DNA of 64,000 bases from Dermacentor variabilis. Taxonomy: Eukaryota; Arthropoda; Arachnida; Ixodida; Ixodidae. Both the position numbers and the translations under genes were made by a program. Under the pieces are notes generated by a model, which did no database searches, was not told where the DNA came from, and saw nothing but the letters and a program-made list of their open reading frames with translations. Shown piece after piece: positions 10,680 to 21,900 of this stretch. Every line of letters begins with the position of its first letter. The first letter of the stretch is position 1. The DNA is taken from NCBI RefSeq assembly GCF_050947875.1, contig NW_027460346.1, forward strand, positions 186,001-250,000, written 5' to 3'.

Positions 10680-11335
10680 CTGCGCGCGTGCACTGAGCGC
10701 TGTGAACACCGCTGAACAGCCGGCATCAAGGAACAATATTTCAGTCCAGCTGTAGACTGCTACACTCGCGATATACCTGGCTGCCAAAGCAGCGTATACT
10801 GTGCTGCCCTACACAAATTATGATGGACTGTCGAATGTGCCAGTGCTACGCAATTTTATGACGAGGCGCTGAATACTCGAAATTCAAGGTCGTAGCATGA
10901 TCGCTCGTGCATTTCCTAAAGAAAACATGTCCGTATTTATAAAGTAATTAACTATTGATTTTTTGCGTCAGGATCCGCGGCTCGTGGGGTTATTACATTG
11001 CTTATCAGCGAGAGCACGTCTTCAGCTATACAAGCACGTAAGAAGCGACATCGCGCTTAATCTGAGTAATAAAATCAGTGATGCCCGAACATTGAGCGAA
11101 GGAATGAGTTGTACCGGGATAGTGATGGTCTCTGACTACGTTATTTTCGATGTCGCTACCGTAATGTTTAAGGAAATTGTTCAGCTTGAAAGAAATAACA
11201 GTTATTAGGCACTAGCGTGCAGCGGCTGACGAAACGACCATAAGGGTTCTTTTACAAAAAGCTTCTCACCCGAAGGCATTCTTTTGACTGGTATTTTTCT
11301 GTGAGGAATACGCACATGTTTATTTCATCGTTATA
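10680..11335. other. intron between exons e and f, nothing recognised
   Basis: AT-rich sequence with no supported coding block. One 81-codon plus-strand open frame at 10963-11208 shows no motif. Confidence 0.4.
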
Positions 11336-11690
11336 TCACGATCATCATTTATTAGTGCCTTAAATTCCCCTTTTCGGGGTATTATGCACAGGGCATTACA
11401 TGAGAAACGCAGGTCATTGGCCACAATGTATCGCACCAAGTATGGAATAGTATGGAAGTGACAATAATGAAGTAGAGCATCATAATGCAAAGCACATGTT
11501 ATACATAAAAATACACAATGAGATACTAAATTTAAGGTGTGTAATGGACAGTAATTGCTACTTGTTTAAATGTCGACCGATTGCACACACTGACAATGGA
11601 TTCTGGCAGTTCATTCCATTTTTTTAATGGCAAAAGGTAAAAAGTACCGATTATTATTACGGCCACTCAAGCGCTCGACACTTAAAGGGC
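11336..11690 (-). pseudogene. CR1/L2-like LINE, 3' fragment
   Basis: Read on the minus strand, the segment encodes the tail of a CR1-like LINE protein: RYFLPFAIKKWNELPESIV, a phrase typical of the C-terminus of these reverse transcriptase ORFs, followed by a stop and a 3' untranslated region. The end near 11336 resembles the 3' end of the LINE at 62650 (a run like GCATTACATGAG against GCATTACAGAGG). Everything upstream of the C-terminus is missing, so it is a dead 5'-truncated insertion. It lies inside the intron between exons e and f. Confidence 0.6.
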
Positions 11691-12240
11691 AACTCCGGCG
11701 TTTTTTTAATCATAATTTGATATTGTCATTTTCATATGGCATTGACAGTCCTGTCACCGGTAGTGTGGTTCAATTTGTTTAGAAATTGAGCAATAATTTG
11801 AAATAACCAATAAACGAGATACCGAAACCGAAACGGGTAGCAGCGTTGTATGATGTCACGATGAGTCGATGACGTCAGATTCTACACTACCATAATGTAA
11901 GCGTGCAGAACGCGTGCCAAACACGCACTACACGTATTAATGCATGTCTCCATGTTTTCACAAAAAAGTTCTCTCGCTTCACCCCGCACTGCCCTATATG
12001 TCTTGAACCTCCCATTACTGCTTCCCGAAGCTGCTGTCATATATTTCTTCGCTTGATGTTATCATTTAGGATGCTGCAGCTAACCAAAAAAACATGAAAC
12101 AGCTGATTTCTAGGTGATCTTATCATAAACAAATGGGGTTGAAATGGCATAGTGAGCAAGATGAATTCAAGAATCAACCCTTCTCGTAAGGAGAAGGTAT
12201 AAAATATAGCGACGTAAGAGACGTTTCTTTAAAATTTTAC
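11691..12240. other. intron with TTAA-led repeat edge
   Basis: A TTAA followed by AGGGCAACTCCGGCG occurs at about 11682. It resembles the left edge of TTAA-flanked non-autonomous elements. No matching right end was found nearby. Nothing coding was seen. Confidence 0.3.
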
Positions 12241-13010
12241 TGGGATAGCAATTATGTGGATACTCCAGGCGCATTTTCGCCGTCGCCGTGATGGTCCATA
12301 TGAAGTCCAAGGGTGATAACACCGTCGCCACGCGCCGTATGCTGTATGTGCGAGTGAAAGTGTGCGAAGGGAGCCGAAGACCGCGGCTGAATCTGCTGCT
12401 CGCAAATGAAGAAAGCTATGAGGAAACGCGCCGTCTTCCGTCGCGCGAACGGCCGTGGGGGGATGTGAGGGAGAGAGGGGGCCGGTGTTGTTCTTCGGCA
12501 GCAACTGCGTATTTCGCGACCACGCGCAAGCGGAACCGACGATCGCGGCTCAATCTCGCGCGCACAAAGGAGGAAAGCGGGGAGGCAGCGCATGATCAGG
12601 GAGGGTAGGCAGCGTTATACGCTGGCAGCAATTGCGTACGTTGCGCGGCCGTGCGCGCCTTACCTTGAAAGCCATCTGCAGATGGCGCATACCTTAGTGC
12701 GTGCTGTATTTTTGCTGCTCAGTTTGCGTTGAAGCGATAGGCAGCACGAAGGCCACTTCGCTCGTTGCTGCTGCCGCGCTTCCTCACGCCAGCGTTTTGA
12801 CAGCGAGTGTCCGCGGTCACACGGTGTGATAAGTTCATGCTTGCCGGTGTGCAACGACACCATGCTTGTTAATTTAGTTAGTTTGTGAATGTTTACACGT
12901 TTATACACCCGGTAAAACTACTATTCTTGCTTCGTGTATCAGTCTACTAATTTGCTATCGCAATCGATGCCTCGCAGTTTGGACGAAAGTGCGACTTTCT
13001 TTAACAAGAA
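12241..13010. repeat. dispersed repeat S, copy 2
   Basis: Homologous in the same orientation to 333-1090. The left part shares GATAGNAATTANNTGGATAC and AAGTCCAA, and the right part shares GACACCATGCTTGTTAA and TTTGCTATCGC. It lies in the intron between exons e and f. It has no open frame with recognisable content. Confidence 0.55.
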
Positions 13011-13409
13011 AACACAAGACATAAGATGGTCACTTTGATATTCTATATAACGAGGCCGAATAAGATTGAAGAAAGAAGTGCAGCCTGTTCTGATGAATTT
13101 CGCGGGCGCCGTAAACAAGTTCGTATGAATAGAGGCGTTCTCGGTGGTTTCCGTGGCAACAGAAACTATTACAGAAACCGGGGCGGTACGACACACCGCA
13201 AGGACAATTAAGACTATCATAGAGTTATTACATTGTTTTAACGTTAGTGCCCCTTCCAGGTCACAAGATCCTTGGCTTTAAGCGTGCGCCTTTTCTGCGT
13301 TGGACCTTGTACGTATAGGACTATGGCAGGTACTGTCGAGGGGACATTGCTGATGGGGTACAGCTTTTGCTTTGTTATTTACGACAACGTACGACGCAGT
13401 GGCACTTAC

Positions 13410-13679
13410 CGAGCACGACGAGCTCGAAAACCTTGTGGGCGCTGCCTGCCTCGTTGGTGGCACGGCACACGTAGGTGCCGGCGTCGCGCTCGGCCGAGGC
13501 CGCGGCGAAGAACAGCTCGCGGCGGCCCTCGCCCCGGTCGTCCGAGGGCCACGAGACACCGTCTCGAAGGAACGACGCCGTGGGTGCCGGTGTGCCCACG
13601 ACGCGGCAGCTCAGCGTCGCCTCCTCGCCCTCGACGACCCGCAATACTTCGCGGCCAGGACCCTGGATTTGCGGTGGAA
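13410..13679 (-). CDS. Ig-domain exon e (complete Ig domain, core Trp replaced by Phe)
   Basis: A 270-nt single-exon I-set domain, phase 1 to phase 1, with a CAG acceptor and a GTAAGT donor. It opens Val- or Leu-Pro-Pro, then EGEEATLSCRVVG, then TASFLRDG where the nearly invariant C-strand Trp is Phe, then ERDAGTYVCRATNEAG, ending FELVVLG. Both Cys are present, so the fold should hold. The exon is strongly GC-rich. Confidence 0.87.
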
Positions 13680-14127
13680 CTGCAAGGGCGGTACCGAAGG
13701 GCGCCCATCAGAGGACGCCTATAGAGGCAGTGTCGATGGAGAGATTCAACGGTTTCATATACAAATTTGAAGAACCCTGCTGTTCCGGAAACCTTCGGAA
13801 TAACTCACTCAGCGAACACCTTTCACCTATGATTACGCCATAGCCCTCCTATAGCCACTGCAAAGCTCGCACAACTAGCCATGTCGCCGCTGAAAAACAC
13901 ATATGTTCACTCTTTCAAACAAAAGTTTGAATTGGAATGTCAAGGGAAAACATTGCATCACTAATGTCAGTAAAACAACACATTGCCTACTATATTGAGT
14001 GTGCTTCCGTAGCTTTTGCTCCACTTGCATTGTAAGTGTAAGAAGTGTACCCGCGTGTAGTGTAGGTGTTTCTACAAAGCCAAACGTTCGGTGAGGGACG
14101 TTTAGGTGAGGCGCTCGTGCAACTCAC
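13680..14127. other. intron between exons d2 and e, nothing recognised
   Basis: A 448-nt intron with donor and acceptor at the expected phase-1 sites. No repeats were recognised. Confidence 0.5.
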
Positions 14128-14311
14128 GCAAGACAATTACGCGGAAGCTGCGCTCCGTGCTTCCGGCCGTGTTGCTGGCCACGCACTTGTAGACGCCGTC
14201 GTGGAGGAACTTGGCCACCGCCACACGCAGGACGTCTCGCTCGGGAGAGAACTCAATTCCCAGGTTGTCGGCTATCGTGTCCACCTTGCGGCCATCTTTG
14301 TGCCACTCCAA
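14128..14311 (-). CDS. Ig-domain exon d2 (second part of Ig domain d)
   Basis: This 184-nt exon starts in phase 0 at LEWHKDGRKVDTI, right at the C-strand Trp. It follows a clear pyrimidine tract and TAG acceptor. It continues with HDGVYKCVASNTAG and ends FRVIVLR at a GTGAGT donor in phase 1. Together with exon 15683-15786 it forms one complete I-set domain. The split point, just before the core Trp, differs from that of domains h and i. Confidence 0.85.
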
Positions 14312-15682
14312 CTAATTGTGAAAAAAAAAGAAAGCGAGATTATTTTAGTATTCTGTGACATTCAGCTATGCGCCGAAAATTCTAAATTCACGCATATTTT
14401 TTCCGTTTTTCCAAGGCTATTGTGTGTGTGATTGCGAGTGCTGTATCCGGTATGTGGCACGAAAGAGGTGGTCTTCATTTGTATCCTCTCAGGAAAGTTC
14501 GTATTTTGCGAACTGCATATAAACAGTTGTTTTTGTGCGTTTACTTTATAGAAATGATGTCACTGTAATAAGAAGCGCGTTAGGGCTTATGTGGATACCC
14601 TCCGGCAGTTTGTCGAGTTCCTATATTCGGTGCTTCTTTTTTTGTTTAAATTTACCTATTTTGTTTTAAAATTGCATGTGACAAATAGCAGAATTCTTAT
14701 CCTTAATGTAAATTATTCGATGAGGCAGCCATTCCTTCTACGAGAAATCAAAATGCTTAACTGAATAGTTAACAAAATTACGCTAATTATCTTTTAAATT
14801 AGTTGCTTCGTTTGTCTAACGCTACATAAATCTACCCCCTACATAATACACCCCCTACTCATCCAAAACAGGGGCCACCGATTTATGTTCTAATGTTACA
14901 GTCACGAAGACATCATCCTGTGTCCGCGAATGTGGCAGTGTGTATATTACATGAACAAAACCTGCACTACCATTTCGTGTAGTTATTTAGCTGGTAATTT
15001 ACGATCCACTCTGTTTCAGGCGATGTTGCCTAACAAATTGCGCGGAGCAGCTCAGCGATAACGCCAGTGCGCGCACGAGCAGCGCTTACGCCGGCAGCGG
15101 AACGTAGAACGCTGCCCTGGGTGCCAGATTTCGTAGGCACCCTAATCGAGGTGGACACCTCTAATTTCGCGCTCATGCTTGACTTCTACAGAATCGGTGT
15201 CCAAGGATTCCTTCGACGTTTGCTAGTGATCGTAATTTTTTTTTTCATTTGACAGTCTTCGTGCTTGAGCTCAAGAATAGAAATGGCCCCACGTCGACTT
15301 CATTCATTTCGTCACGATTTACTGCTGTATATTGTTTACACACGTTAATGTTGAGATGCCTTCACCTTAACTGGGAACGCCGCAGAAAATGCGTGAAAAA
15401 AGTCAACTTTCCTTTTACTGTCGCAAGACAGAGATGAAAATGCGGCACTACGTTAAGTGAAAAAAAAGTTACCGAATAAAAATGGTCTTGTTCAAGAGGT
15501 AGTACAGTCGCAGACCGAAAAATTGCGCCTCCGAGTAAACAGCGAGAGAAGTACAAAACATTTTTCACTGACCTCTGTATAGGTGGACATCCACCTGAAT
15601 TTTGTGTCACACCACTTGCAATGTTTATCTACCGCAATGCCATCCCCGTGAATGTCGTTCAACAAAAATCTGGTCCACTTAC
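14312..15682. other. intron between exons d1 and d2, nothing recognised
   Basis: AT-rich 1.4-kb intron. Short overlapping frames are shadows. No SINE or LINE motif was seen. Confidence 0.45.
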
Positions 15683-15786
15683 ATGAGGGATCGGGCTTCC
15701 AGATGATCGGCACTGAAGCTCAAAAGGGGCGTTCTCGATCACCTTGTAGATCTCGTGTGAGACGGATTCTTCCATCTGTGGTGGAA
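15683..15786 (-). CDS. Ig-domain exon d1 (first part of Ig domain d)
   Basis: This 104-nt exon follows a TGCAG acceptor in phase 1 and encodes PPQMEESVSHEIYKV, then APFELQCRSSGSPIPH with the B-strand Cys. It stops at CAT followed by a GTAAGT donor in phase 0. The next exon supplies the Trp and the F-strand Cys. The intron upstream in the gene is about 27 kb, reaching exon c at 42811. Confidence 0.83.
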
Positions 15787-16077
15787 CTGCAGGATATGTC
15801 AAAATATAAAGTACTATGTCCCGATCAAATTCGTTCGCGCTACACAAATATTGATGCACACATATAGGTTAAGACATTAGCACTGCCTACACACGATGCG
15901 CCTCTTAAACAGGACAAGAGTATATAGTAGTCTAGTGTCCTCCTGCGAAGATTGCGACAAAGATGTGCAAGAACTTTCCCGACAATATGGCATATATTCA
16001 GCCTGTCTCCGAGAACGCCTCGCATTCCCAGCCCGCGGCGAAGCACCATGTGCGCGCTTTGAGCGCTATACGAGTGT

Positions 16078-16079
<2 letters not shown>

Positions 16080-16169
<90 letters not shown>

Positions 16170-16214
16170 GTGTGTGTGCGTGTGTGAGTGCGTGCGTGCG
16201 TGCGTGCGTGCGTG
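16080..16214. repeat. (TG)n then (TGCG)n microsatellite
   Basis: An almost pure TG run covers 16080-16164, followed by mixed TG/CG units and a TGCG run up to 16214. The poly-Val-Cys and poly-Thr-His open frames over it are artefacts of the repeat. Confidence 0.97.
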
Positions 16215-16329
16215 TAAGTGCGAGTGTAAGTGCTGGCTGTATATTTGTTCAATCACTGTGTATGAAGAAGGGTATAAAGAAAGCCACCGACCACTGAAAG
16301 AATACAAGAGGTTTCGCCTCCCCTGACGG

Positions 16330-16703
16330 GAGCCTTGTTCACAATGAACTCGAGGACGTGCGATACAATGTTTATATGGCTTTAAAATATGACATAAGCA
16401 GCGCGTGTAGATGGGGGGGGGGGAGGGTTCCGTCTTTCCAGTTGAGGGTGCTATCTGTCATTTGGATTAGGATTGATTCCATGTGGTGTCTTGAAGTCAA
16501 ATTTCTTTCATTTTCTAATATCTTGGAGTTATCCCAATACATTCTGTGGCCCAAGTCACCTGCATGCTCTGCCAAGGCGTTTGATGCGACTTTTTTCTTT
16601 TTCACATCGATGACATGCTGCTTCAACCGCTGTTCGAAATTACCTGTCTCGCCGATATATACGCAGTCGCAGTCTTCACATGGAATCCCACAGACAAGCA
16701 TAG
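16330..16703 (-). pseudogene. Penelope-like element, GIY-YIG endonuclease fragment
   Basis: The minus-strand frame encodes IPCEDCDCVYIGETGNF, then QRLKQH, then SNALAEHAGDLGH and a final LNWKDG stretch. This is the C-terminal GIY-YIG nuclease (here VYIG) with its Cys-x-x-Cys lead and His-rich following helix, as found in Penelope-like retroelements. The reverse transcriptase part is absent. The homology stops at about 16703, where a different duplicated sequence begins. It is a truncated copy in the large intron. Confidence 0.78.
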
Positions 16704-17130
16704 AAATTGTGCTTCTGGCCTACCTCGGCCATGATTTGCTGAAAACGGGGACCAGCATATGTGCTTACATGGTTCGAAGTGTATGAAGTTGATAGCCGTA
16801 TGGGTGGAAAGGCCCGCGAAAATGGCTGCAGAAGGTGATGCCCACGAAAGCGACTTGTCCATATTGAGACAAAGTGGGACACCAAGTGTGAGCCACACAT
16901 TAGCGGCCCTCGAGAGAAAATAAATGTGCACGTTGGAATGGAGTTAACGCTAAAGTGCCGGGTAGTCCGTGTCGCTGTGTTGGTTGCGGCAGCAGATGCC
17001 TGCGTCACCTGATTGCTTCGCAGTGGAAGTTGCTCATCTTCAACGGCAACTGTCGGCTCAAACAGGCGCGACGCTCTGTCCAATCTGTTTGTGCCACTGG
17101 TTGTCGCTCGTTACCAGACCCCCACATGCA
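16704..17130. repeat. 400-bp direct duplication, copy A
   Basis: Matches 17457-17857 in the same orientation, for example at ACCAAGTGTGAGCCACAC and GGTTGTCGCTCGTTACCAG. Identity is high but has indels. It abuts the Penelope-like fragment. No coding content was recognised. Confidence 0.75.
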
Positions 17131-17456
17131 ACAAACGCAAGCATTATGCCTGTAAGTAGGCGGCTGAATGTATCCTATGTGAATGCTCACTGTTGCCATA
17201 TGGTTCGTAGCCAATGTATAATGTATTGTCTTAAGCTTATGCGCTGATTGATTGCTGTTTAATTTTGCTGTTATCTCACTTGGTTATGGTCGCCGTGTTA
17301 TGTTTTTCGAATATTGCGGCCTGGTCAGTTGCATTGGGAAGCAGTCTCTCGAAGTAAGCATTTGCTCCTGCAGTTCGCACAGCGACAAAGACTCCCAATT
17401 TACACACACCGTGATTCCTGCTCCTCGTTCACCCTTTCCTGCCGCAGCCATGGGAA

Positions 17457-17857
17457 AATTGCGCCTCTGGCCTTTCTTGGCTGCGATTAAGCACGAACGG
17501 AGACCAGCATACGTGCTTACATGGTCTGACGTGTATGAAATTGGGTGGAAAGGCCCGCAAAAGTGGCTGATGAACGTGATGCCCACGAAAGCGGCTTGTC
17601 CATATTGAGACAATGTGGGACACCAAGTGTGAGCCACACATTAGCGGCCCCCGAAAGAAACGTGCAGGTTGGAAAGCAGTCAACGCTAAAATGCCGGGTA
17701 GTTCATGGCTGCGGCAGCAGATGCCTGCATCATCCGATAGCATCGCAATGCAAGTTGCTCATCTTTAACGGCGACTGCCGCTGCAAACAGGTGGGACACT
17801 CTGTCCAATCCACTTGCGCCGCTGGTTGTCGCTCGTTACCAGACCGCCATGTGCGAC
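17457..17857. repeat. 400-bp direct duplication, copy B
   Basis: The second copy of the unit starting at 16704, offset by about 750 bp. The sequence between the copies (17131-17456) is not clearly part of the unit. Confidence 0.75.
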
Positions 17858-18724
17858 GACGACGGTGAGCCGTTTACGAGCTCACGTCAATAATTCCAGC
17901 GTATCTCGACATGCAAATTTTATTTCTGCTGTTGCACGAGAATGTACACTGCTTGTCTTCTGCCAATAAAGTCGCACGTTCCGTTCACTCACTTGTGACT
18001 TGTTTGTATGGGCGTCAGTAGAGGCTCTTTGGTCTCCTGGCAATTAGAACGCACCAGCTACGCGGCAGCCAAGGCATTGAGGCACGCCGCATAGCCGGCA
18101 GGGCAAGCACGGCGCCTACCAGCGTAAGCTACCGGCAAAAAGCGGCCATGGGCGCTATTCTCGACATTCCGCCATTTTCTTTGATGCGTGATGTAGGCGC
18201 GACGCAAACAAAATGGCGCTGGTGGCCCTGTTTTGCTTACGTAACGTGACGCCAACTTGACGTTTCGCCTAAGAAACTGAAATGGAGGCACTGAATGTGG
18301 CGTTATCGGTAAAGCAAAACAGTTTTCCTCCGCAGTAAAAATAAAGCAGCTATCTCAAAGCGTATGATTATTCCGTCAAAAACGCTTCTCGCTTCCGTCG
18401 TCTGCTGCGTACAAACCGTCGTCTGCTTCAATAGCTAGGATGCGTGTCCCCGGAAAATGGAATGAGTCATCGCATGTTGGCGCCAACACGCTTGTTTTCT
18501 TGCTTGAGGCAGCATACGCGACCTACCAGTTGTGATGCGCGCACGTTCTAGGCAACGTTATCGCTATCGCGTGAACGCAAGTGACTCAGCCCGACTCGGC
18601 TGGCTGAGAAACGGCCGAATATATCACCGATAGCGTTGCGCGCGCCAGAGATATCCACTAGCGCGACGCTAGCGCCGGCGCTGCCATCTCTTGTTCGTTT
18701 CGCTGGTTACTCGCACCGCGGGAG
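17858..18724. other. intronic sequence, nothing firmly recognised
   Basis: Contains GC-richer stretches that look like old dispersed repeats (for example 18060-18420), but no boundaries, boxes or coding frames could be established. Confidence 0.35.
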
Positions 18725-18739
18725 GAAACTTCAAGGGTT

Positions 18740-18870
18740 GGGGGCATAGAGTTTCTCACTACATTACCTAGAGGGAAATCTGGCGCTGCTGCGCTGTGGT
18801 ATGCATGGGAATGCCGGTATATTGTGACTTCGGATTGGCATCGTTCTCGGAGAGACAGGACACCTTGAAG
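18740..18870 (+). repeat. inverted repeat arm, left
   Basis: Matches the reverse complement of about 19220-19372, including ATAGAGTTTCTCACTA and CCTAGAGGGAAATCTGGCG. Further matching is patchy (CATGGGAATG). A third decayed copy lies at 27785-27865. Confidence 0.65.
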
Positions 18871-19219
18871 ACGCGCTTGGCAAATACCGTTCCGTGTGTC
18901 AAAAGGATTTATTTTCTACTAAAACGGTACGTAAAAAGCTGCTTTGGTTTTATTATTACAAAAAACATGTTTTGTTTAACTATAAGAACTTGTTATTGCG
19001 TGTACGATTCTATGTTACGTAAAACGTATCAGCGGGCCGCTAAAGTTGGAGGACAGACGACAAGGTTCGCGCTCGCTTTGAAACAGTTTGTCGTCTGTTC
19101 TTGCTTTTCTGCACTTAGTCATGCATTGTAGGTGACTAAAGGTGTAATATGCGTGAATGGAAACATTTGATGAAGATTTTACTTTGAGAACGCGTTATTT
19201 GTGTAGCCATATCCACGTT

Positions 19220-19372
19220 TTAGACGAAGCCTCTTACAACACCAGCCAACACAAGCCTCGCAGACACATATACCATCATTCCCATGACGGCACGGTGACC
19301 CCTTAAGAAACTCCCATAGACGGTGGCGCCAGATTTCCCTCTAGGTGTTATAGTGAGAAACTCTATGGTTGG
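19220..19372 (-). repeat. inverted repeat arm, right
   Basis: The partner of 18740-18870 in opposite orientation. It lies inside the same target-duplication brackets. Confidence 0.65.
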
Positions 19373-19376
19373 GGGG

Positions 19377-19826
19377 TTAGGTGAAAGGAAGGATGCCTGC
19401 CTCCTTCGCAAAGGAGAGCAAAGCGTTGATTCTTCTGGTGGCATCTGCTTGAGGTGCGACCCAGTCTTCGTACGATGCCACCTTTAGAGGTCGGGTGTGC
19501 TTGTCCCTAAGGGTGGCTGTGGCAGGACAGGACCAGATCATATGTTTAAGATCGACGTTGATCGCAGGGCAGCTGGGGCATTCCACTTCTGTTCTTCTCC
19601 ACTTGCTCAGGACATCCGGTGTAATAGATGCCTTAGCTCTTGCTTTGTGGATGAGGACCTGGGCTGTTCTAGGAAGGCGAGTGGGAATGGGAGGAAGGAT
19701 GCTAGCAATGGAGTCCCGTAGTAGAGCCTTCCTCTCGTATTTCAACCGGGCAATCTGTTGATCTGGTACAACGACGAACCCTATCTTAGGCCACGGGCCA
19801 TCCCTTCTAATAAAAGTTTCAATCAA
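19377..19826 (-). pseudogene. I-like LINE, C-terminal fragment of ORF2
   Basis: A 149-codon open frame on the minus strand shows ECPSCPAINVDLKHMIWSC, a CCHC-like Cys/His pattern typical of the C-terminus of I-clade LINE ORF2 proteins. It ends at a natural stop. No reverse transcriptase or RNase H part is present. It is embedded antisense in the retroposed block 18737-19836. Confidence 0.65.
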
Positions 19827-20251
19827 TCAATCAATCGAAACTTCAAGGCGCCGCCTTGCGTACATTTCTTTTTATAAATTAGAGAGAGCCCATTGTCATA
19901 ACTTTTGATTGTGCAAAAAGGCATTAATCTTGATTACAATACAAATGCAGCAGTGAAAAGTGGACAACATTGCTGAAAGTTTGCTATGTTCAACCAATAT
20001 TATTTCATATAAACGCGTTCTTTTAAAAAATGATGGCCCCTAACACAAATGCCAATACCACCCGAGAGCGATGCAAATACTATGAGCACGCGTTATGAAC
20101 AAAAGATTTTCGTGGCGCCAAACAACGGGGAAAATGTGGAGATACGCATTCCTCTCGGCTGCCATTGTATATGGCTGCTCATTAGCATAATTCGCGCGGC
20201 TCGTTGTAGCAAAAATTATGGCGGAAAATCTCAGCAATGGCGGCCCAGCGC

Positions 20252-20351
20252 AACGTCACGCTTCGTCAAAATGACGTTTACGAAACAGCCCTTCCTGTGA
20301 CGCTCCTCACGAGATATTCCTTCAGCCAATCAGCAAGCTGGCATGGCGCAT
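20252..20351. repeat. 100-bp direct repeat, copy 1
   Basis: Differs from 20679-20778 at two positions only. It contains CGTCACGCTTCGTCAAAATG and CCAATCAG. A more diverged relative may lie at 20495-20640. Confidence 0.85.
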
Positions 20352-20678
20352 ATCTTGGATCGCCACCACATATTCGCGCAATTGCACATGCATTGCACTG
20401 GTTGTGCATACTACCGCTCACATTCTTTTTGAAGCGCTAACATCGCAATATAGCTGCCAAGGGCCAAAAAATGTATTAGTCCATAAAATTTGCAGCTCCA
20501 CGTCACGTCTCGTCATCTTGATGAAAACGCAAAATGACATTTCGCAAAACTCCCGTTTCCCGGCACAAATTTCAAGGCGCGTGAGCTCTCCACAACCAAT
20601 CAGAGAGTCAACATGGCGGATAATGGCGGCCGTGCAGCCGCCTTGCGTGTCGAGAATAGCGCCCTTGCTCTAAAAAAG

Positions 20679-20778
20679 AACGTCACGCTTCGTCAAAATG
20701 ACGTTTACGAAACAGCCCTTCCTGTGACGCTCCCCACGAGATATTCCTTCAGCCAATCAGAAAGCTGGCATGGCGCAT
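20679..20778. repeat. 100-bp direct repeat, copy 2
   Basis: 98 of 100 positions are identical to 20252-20351, 427 bp away. The high identity against an old, decayed background suggests recent duplication or gene conversion. Confidence 0.85.
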
Positions 20779-20997
20779 GGTGGCAAAAGTGCTGCATGAT
20801 CTTGCAGTTTCTGCTTCATCGAGTGAACAAGAAACAGATAAGGTGTCCTTCAGATAAACGGGGACGAGGGGTTCCAGCGCGCTTGCTGGAACAGCTACAC
20901 CCTCTCCAGATAGCTCGAAAACACGGCACAATCCGCACCACTGTACAACCTTGCAGAGCGCTCGGCCACGCGCTCGCGTGGTGTAGCTCATACTGAG

Positions 20998-21270
20998 CGC
21001 GATAGTACGCTCGCCGCGCCTGTCGTGACGCAGTCAAAAGCAGCTCGGCCGTCGTCACATAGTTTAGCGCGTACTGAATCTTACTGCGACAAGTTTGTGG
21101 CAATTTTTATGTCTCCGCAATAATTTAAGCTTTCTTTCGGTACTCACGCTTGTCGAAAACGCGACGAGCAATTGTCAAGAGTGATAACACGGGAGTGTGT
21201 TGCTTGCGCCGGCAGGAAGCGCGAGAGATAACGCAAAGGAGCTCAAACGCCAGGAACTAGTAACTAAAAA
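20998..21270. repeat. dispersed repeat R, copy 1, left part
   Basis: Aligns with 54936-55215, for example ACAAGTTTGTGG, ATAACACGGGAGTG and TTGCTTGCGCCGGCAG. It is interrupted at 21271 by a LINE and resumes at 25161. The left limit is approximate. Confidence 0.7.
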
Positions 21271-21900
21271 GTAACTCAATTGGGTAGAGCTCGACAACTG
21301 AGGCGAGAAAAAGAACGGAAGTTTGTGTGGGTGTCACAGGGAAAGATCCTGATGCGGACGTCTGAAAATTCGCCTGTCCTACATGTTACCTGTGACTCGG
21401 ACCTAGACAAGGTGCGTTAGGTTACCCGCTATTGCATACTCAACGCCACTTATGTCATGGTGCCAACAGATAGAATGGCTCAAGAACAATCGAGGAACCT
21501 ATGGTTCTTCTTGCCTTTCTCGATATTTTTGAAAAAAGTTAGACACCACGCTCATTTTCCGAATCTATGTGGCTTCGTACCTAGCAAATGCGCCTGATAG
21601 TGTCTTTATGTATGTGAGCTCTAAACTACTGTCGGAAACAGAAGTTCTGTTTATGAACGCTAACCTTTTGACCAATATTGTACAATTTAGAGTCTATAGT
21701 ACTTCAGTGTTGCACTCATTTGTTCTTGCTTACTACAGTGTTGCGGTTGAGGGCGTCACCCACATAAAAATTAAAATTCCCCTTAATATTCTCTTCAGCA
21801 GTTGGTCTTGCATATATAGCATCTTATTCGTCTATGACAATGGCACTGTTTCTACATTGCAATGGCTGTCTTTTTTTTTGCCTGAGAATTAAGTTTCAAA

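Larger units (their letters stand above)
18725..19848 (+). mobile_element. retroposed 1.1-kb block with 12-bp target-site duplication
   Basis: GAAACTTCAAGG occurs at 18725-18736 and again at 19837-19848, bracketing 1100 bp. The right end carries AATAAAAGTTTC followed by (AATC)n, which looks like a 3' tail on the plus strand. Inside, sequences at about 18740-18800 and 19320-19372 are inverted relative to each other, and an antisense LINE fragment lies at 19377-19826. The brackets and tail argue for a single LINE-machinery insertion of a composite transcript. Confidence 0.65.

Noticed and set aside
15840..16326. Open frames encoding poly-Thr-His or poly-Val-Cys on both strands
   Set aside because: They are translations of the (TG)n microsatellite and exist in all frames.
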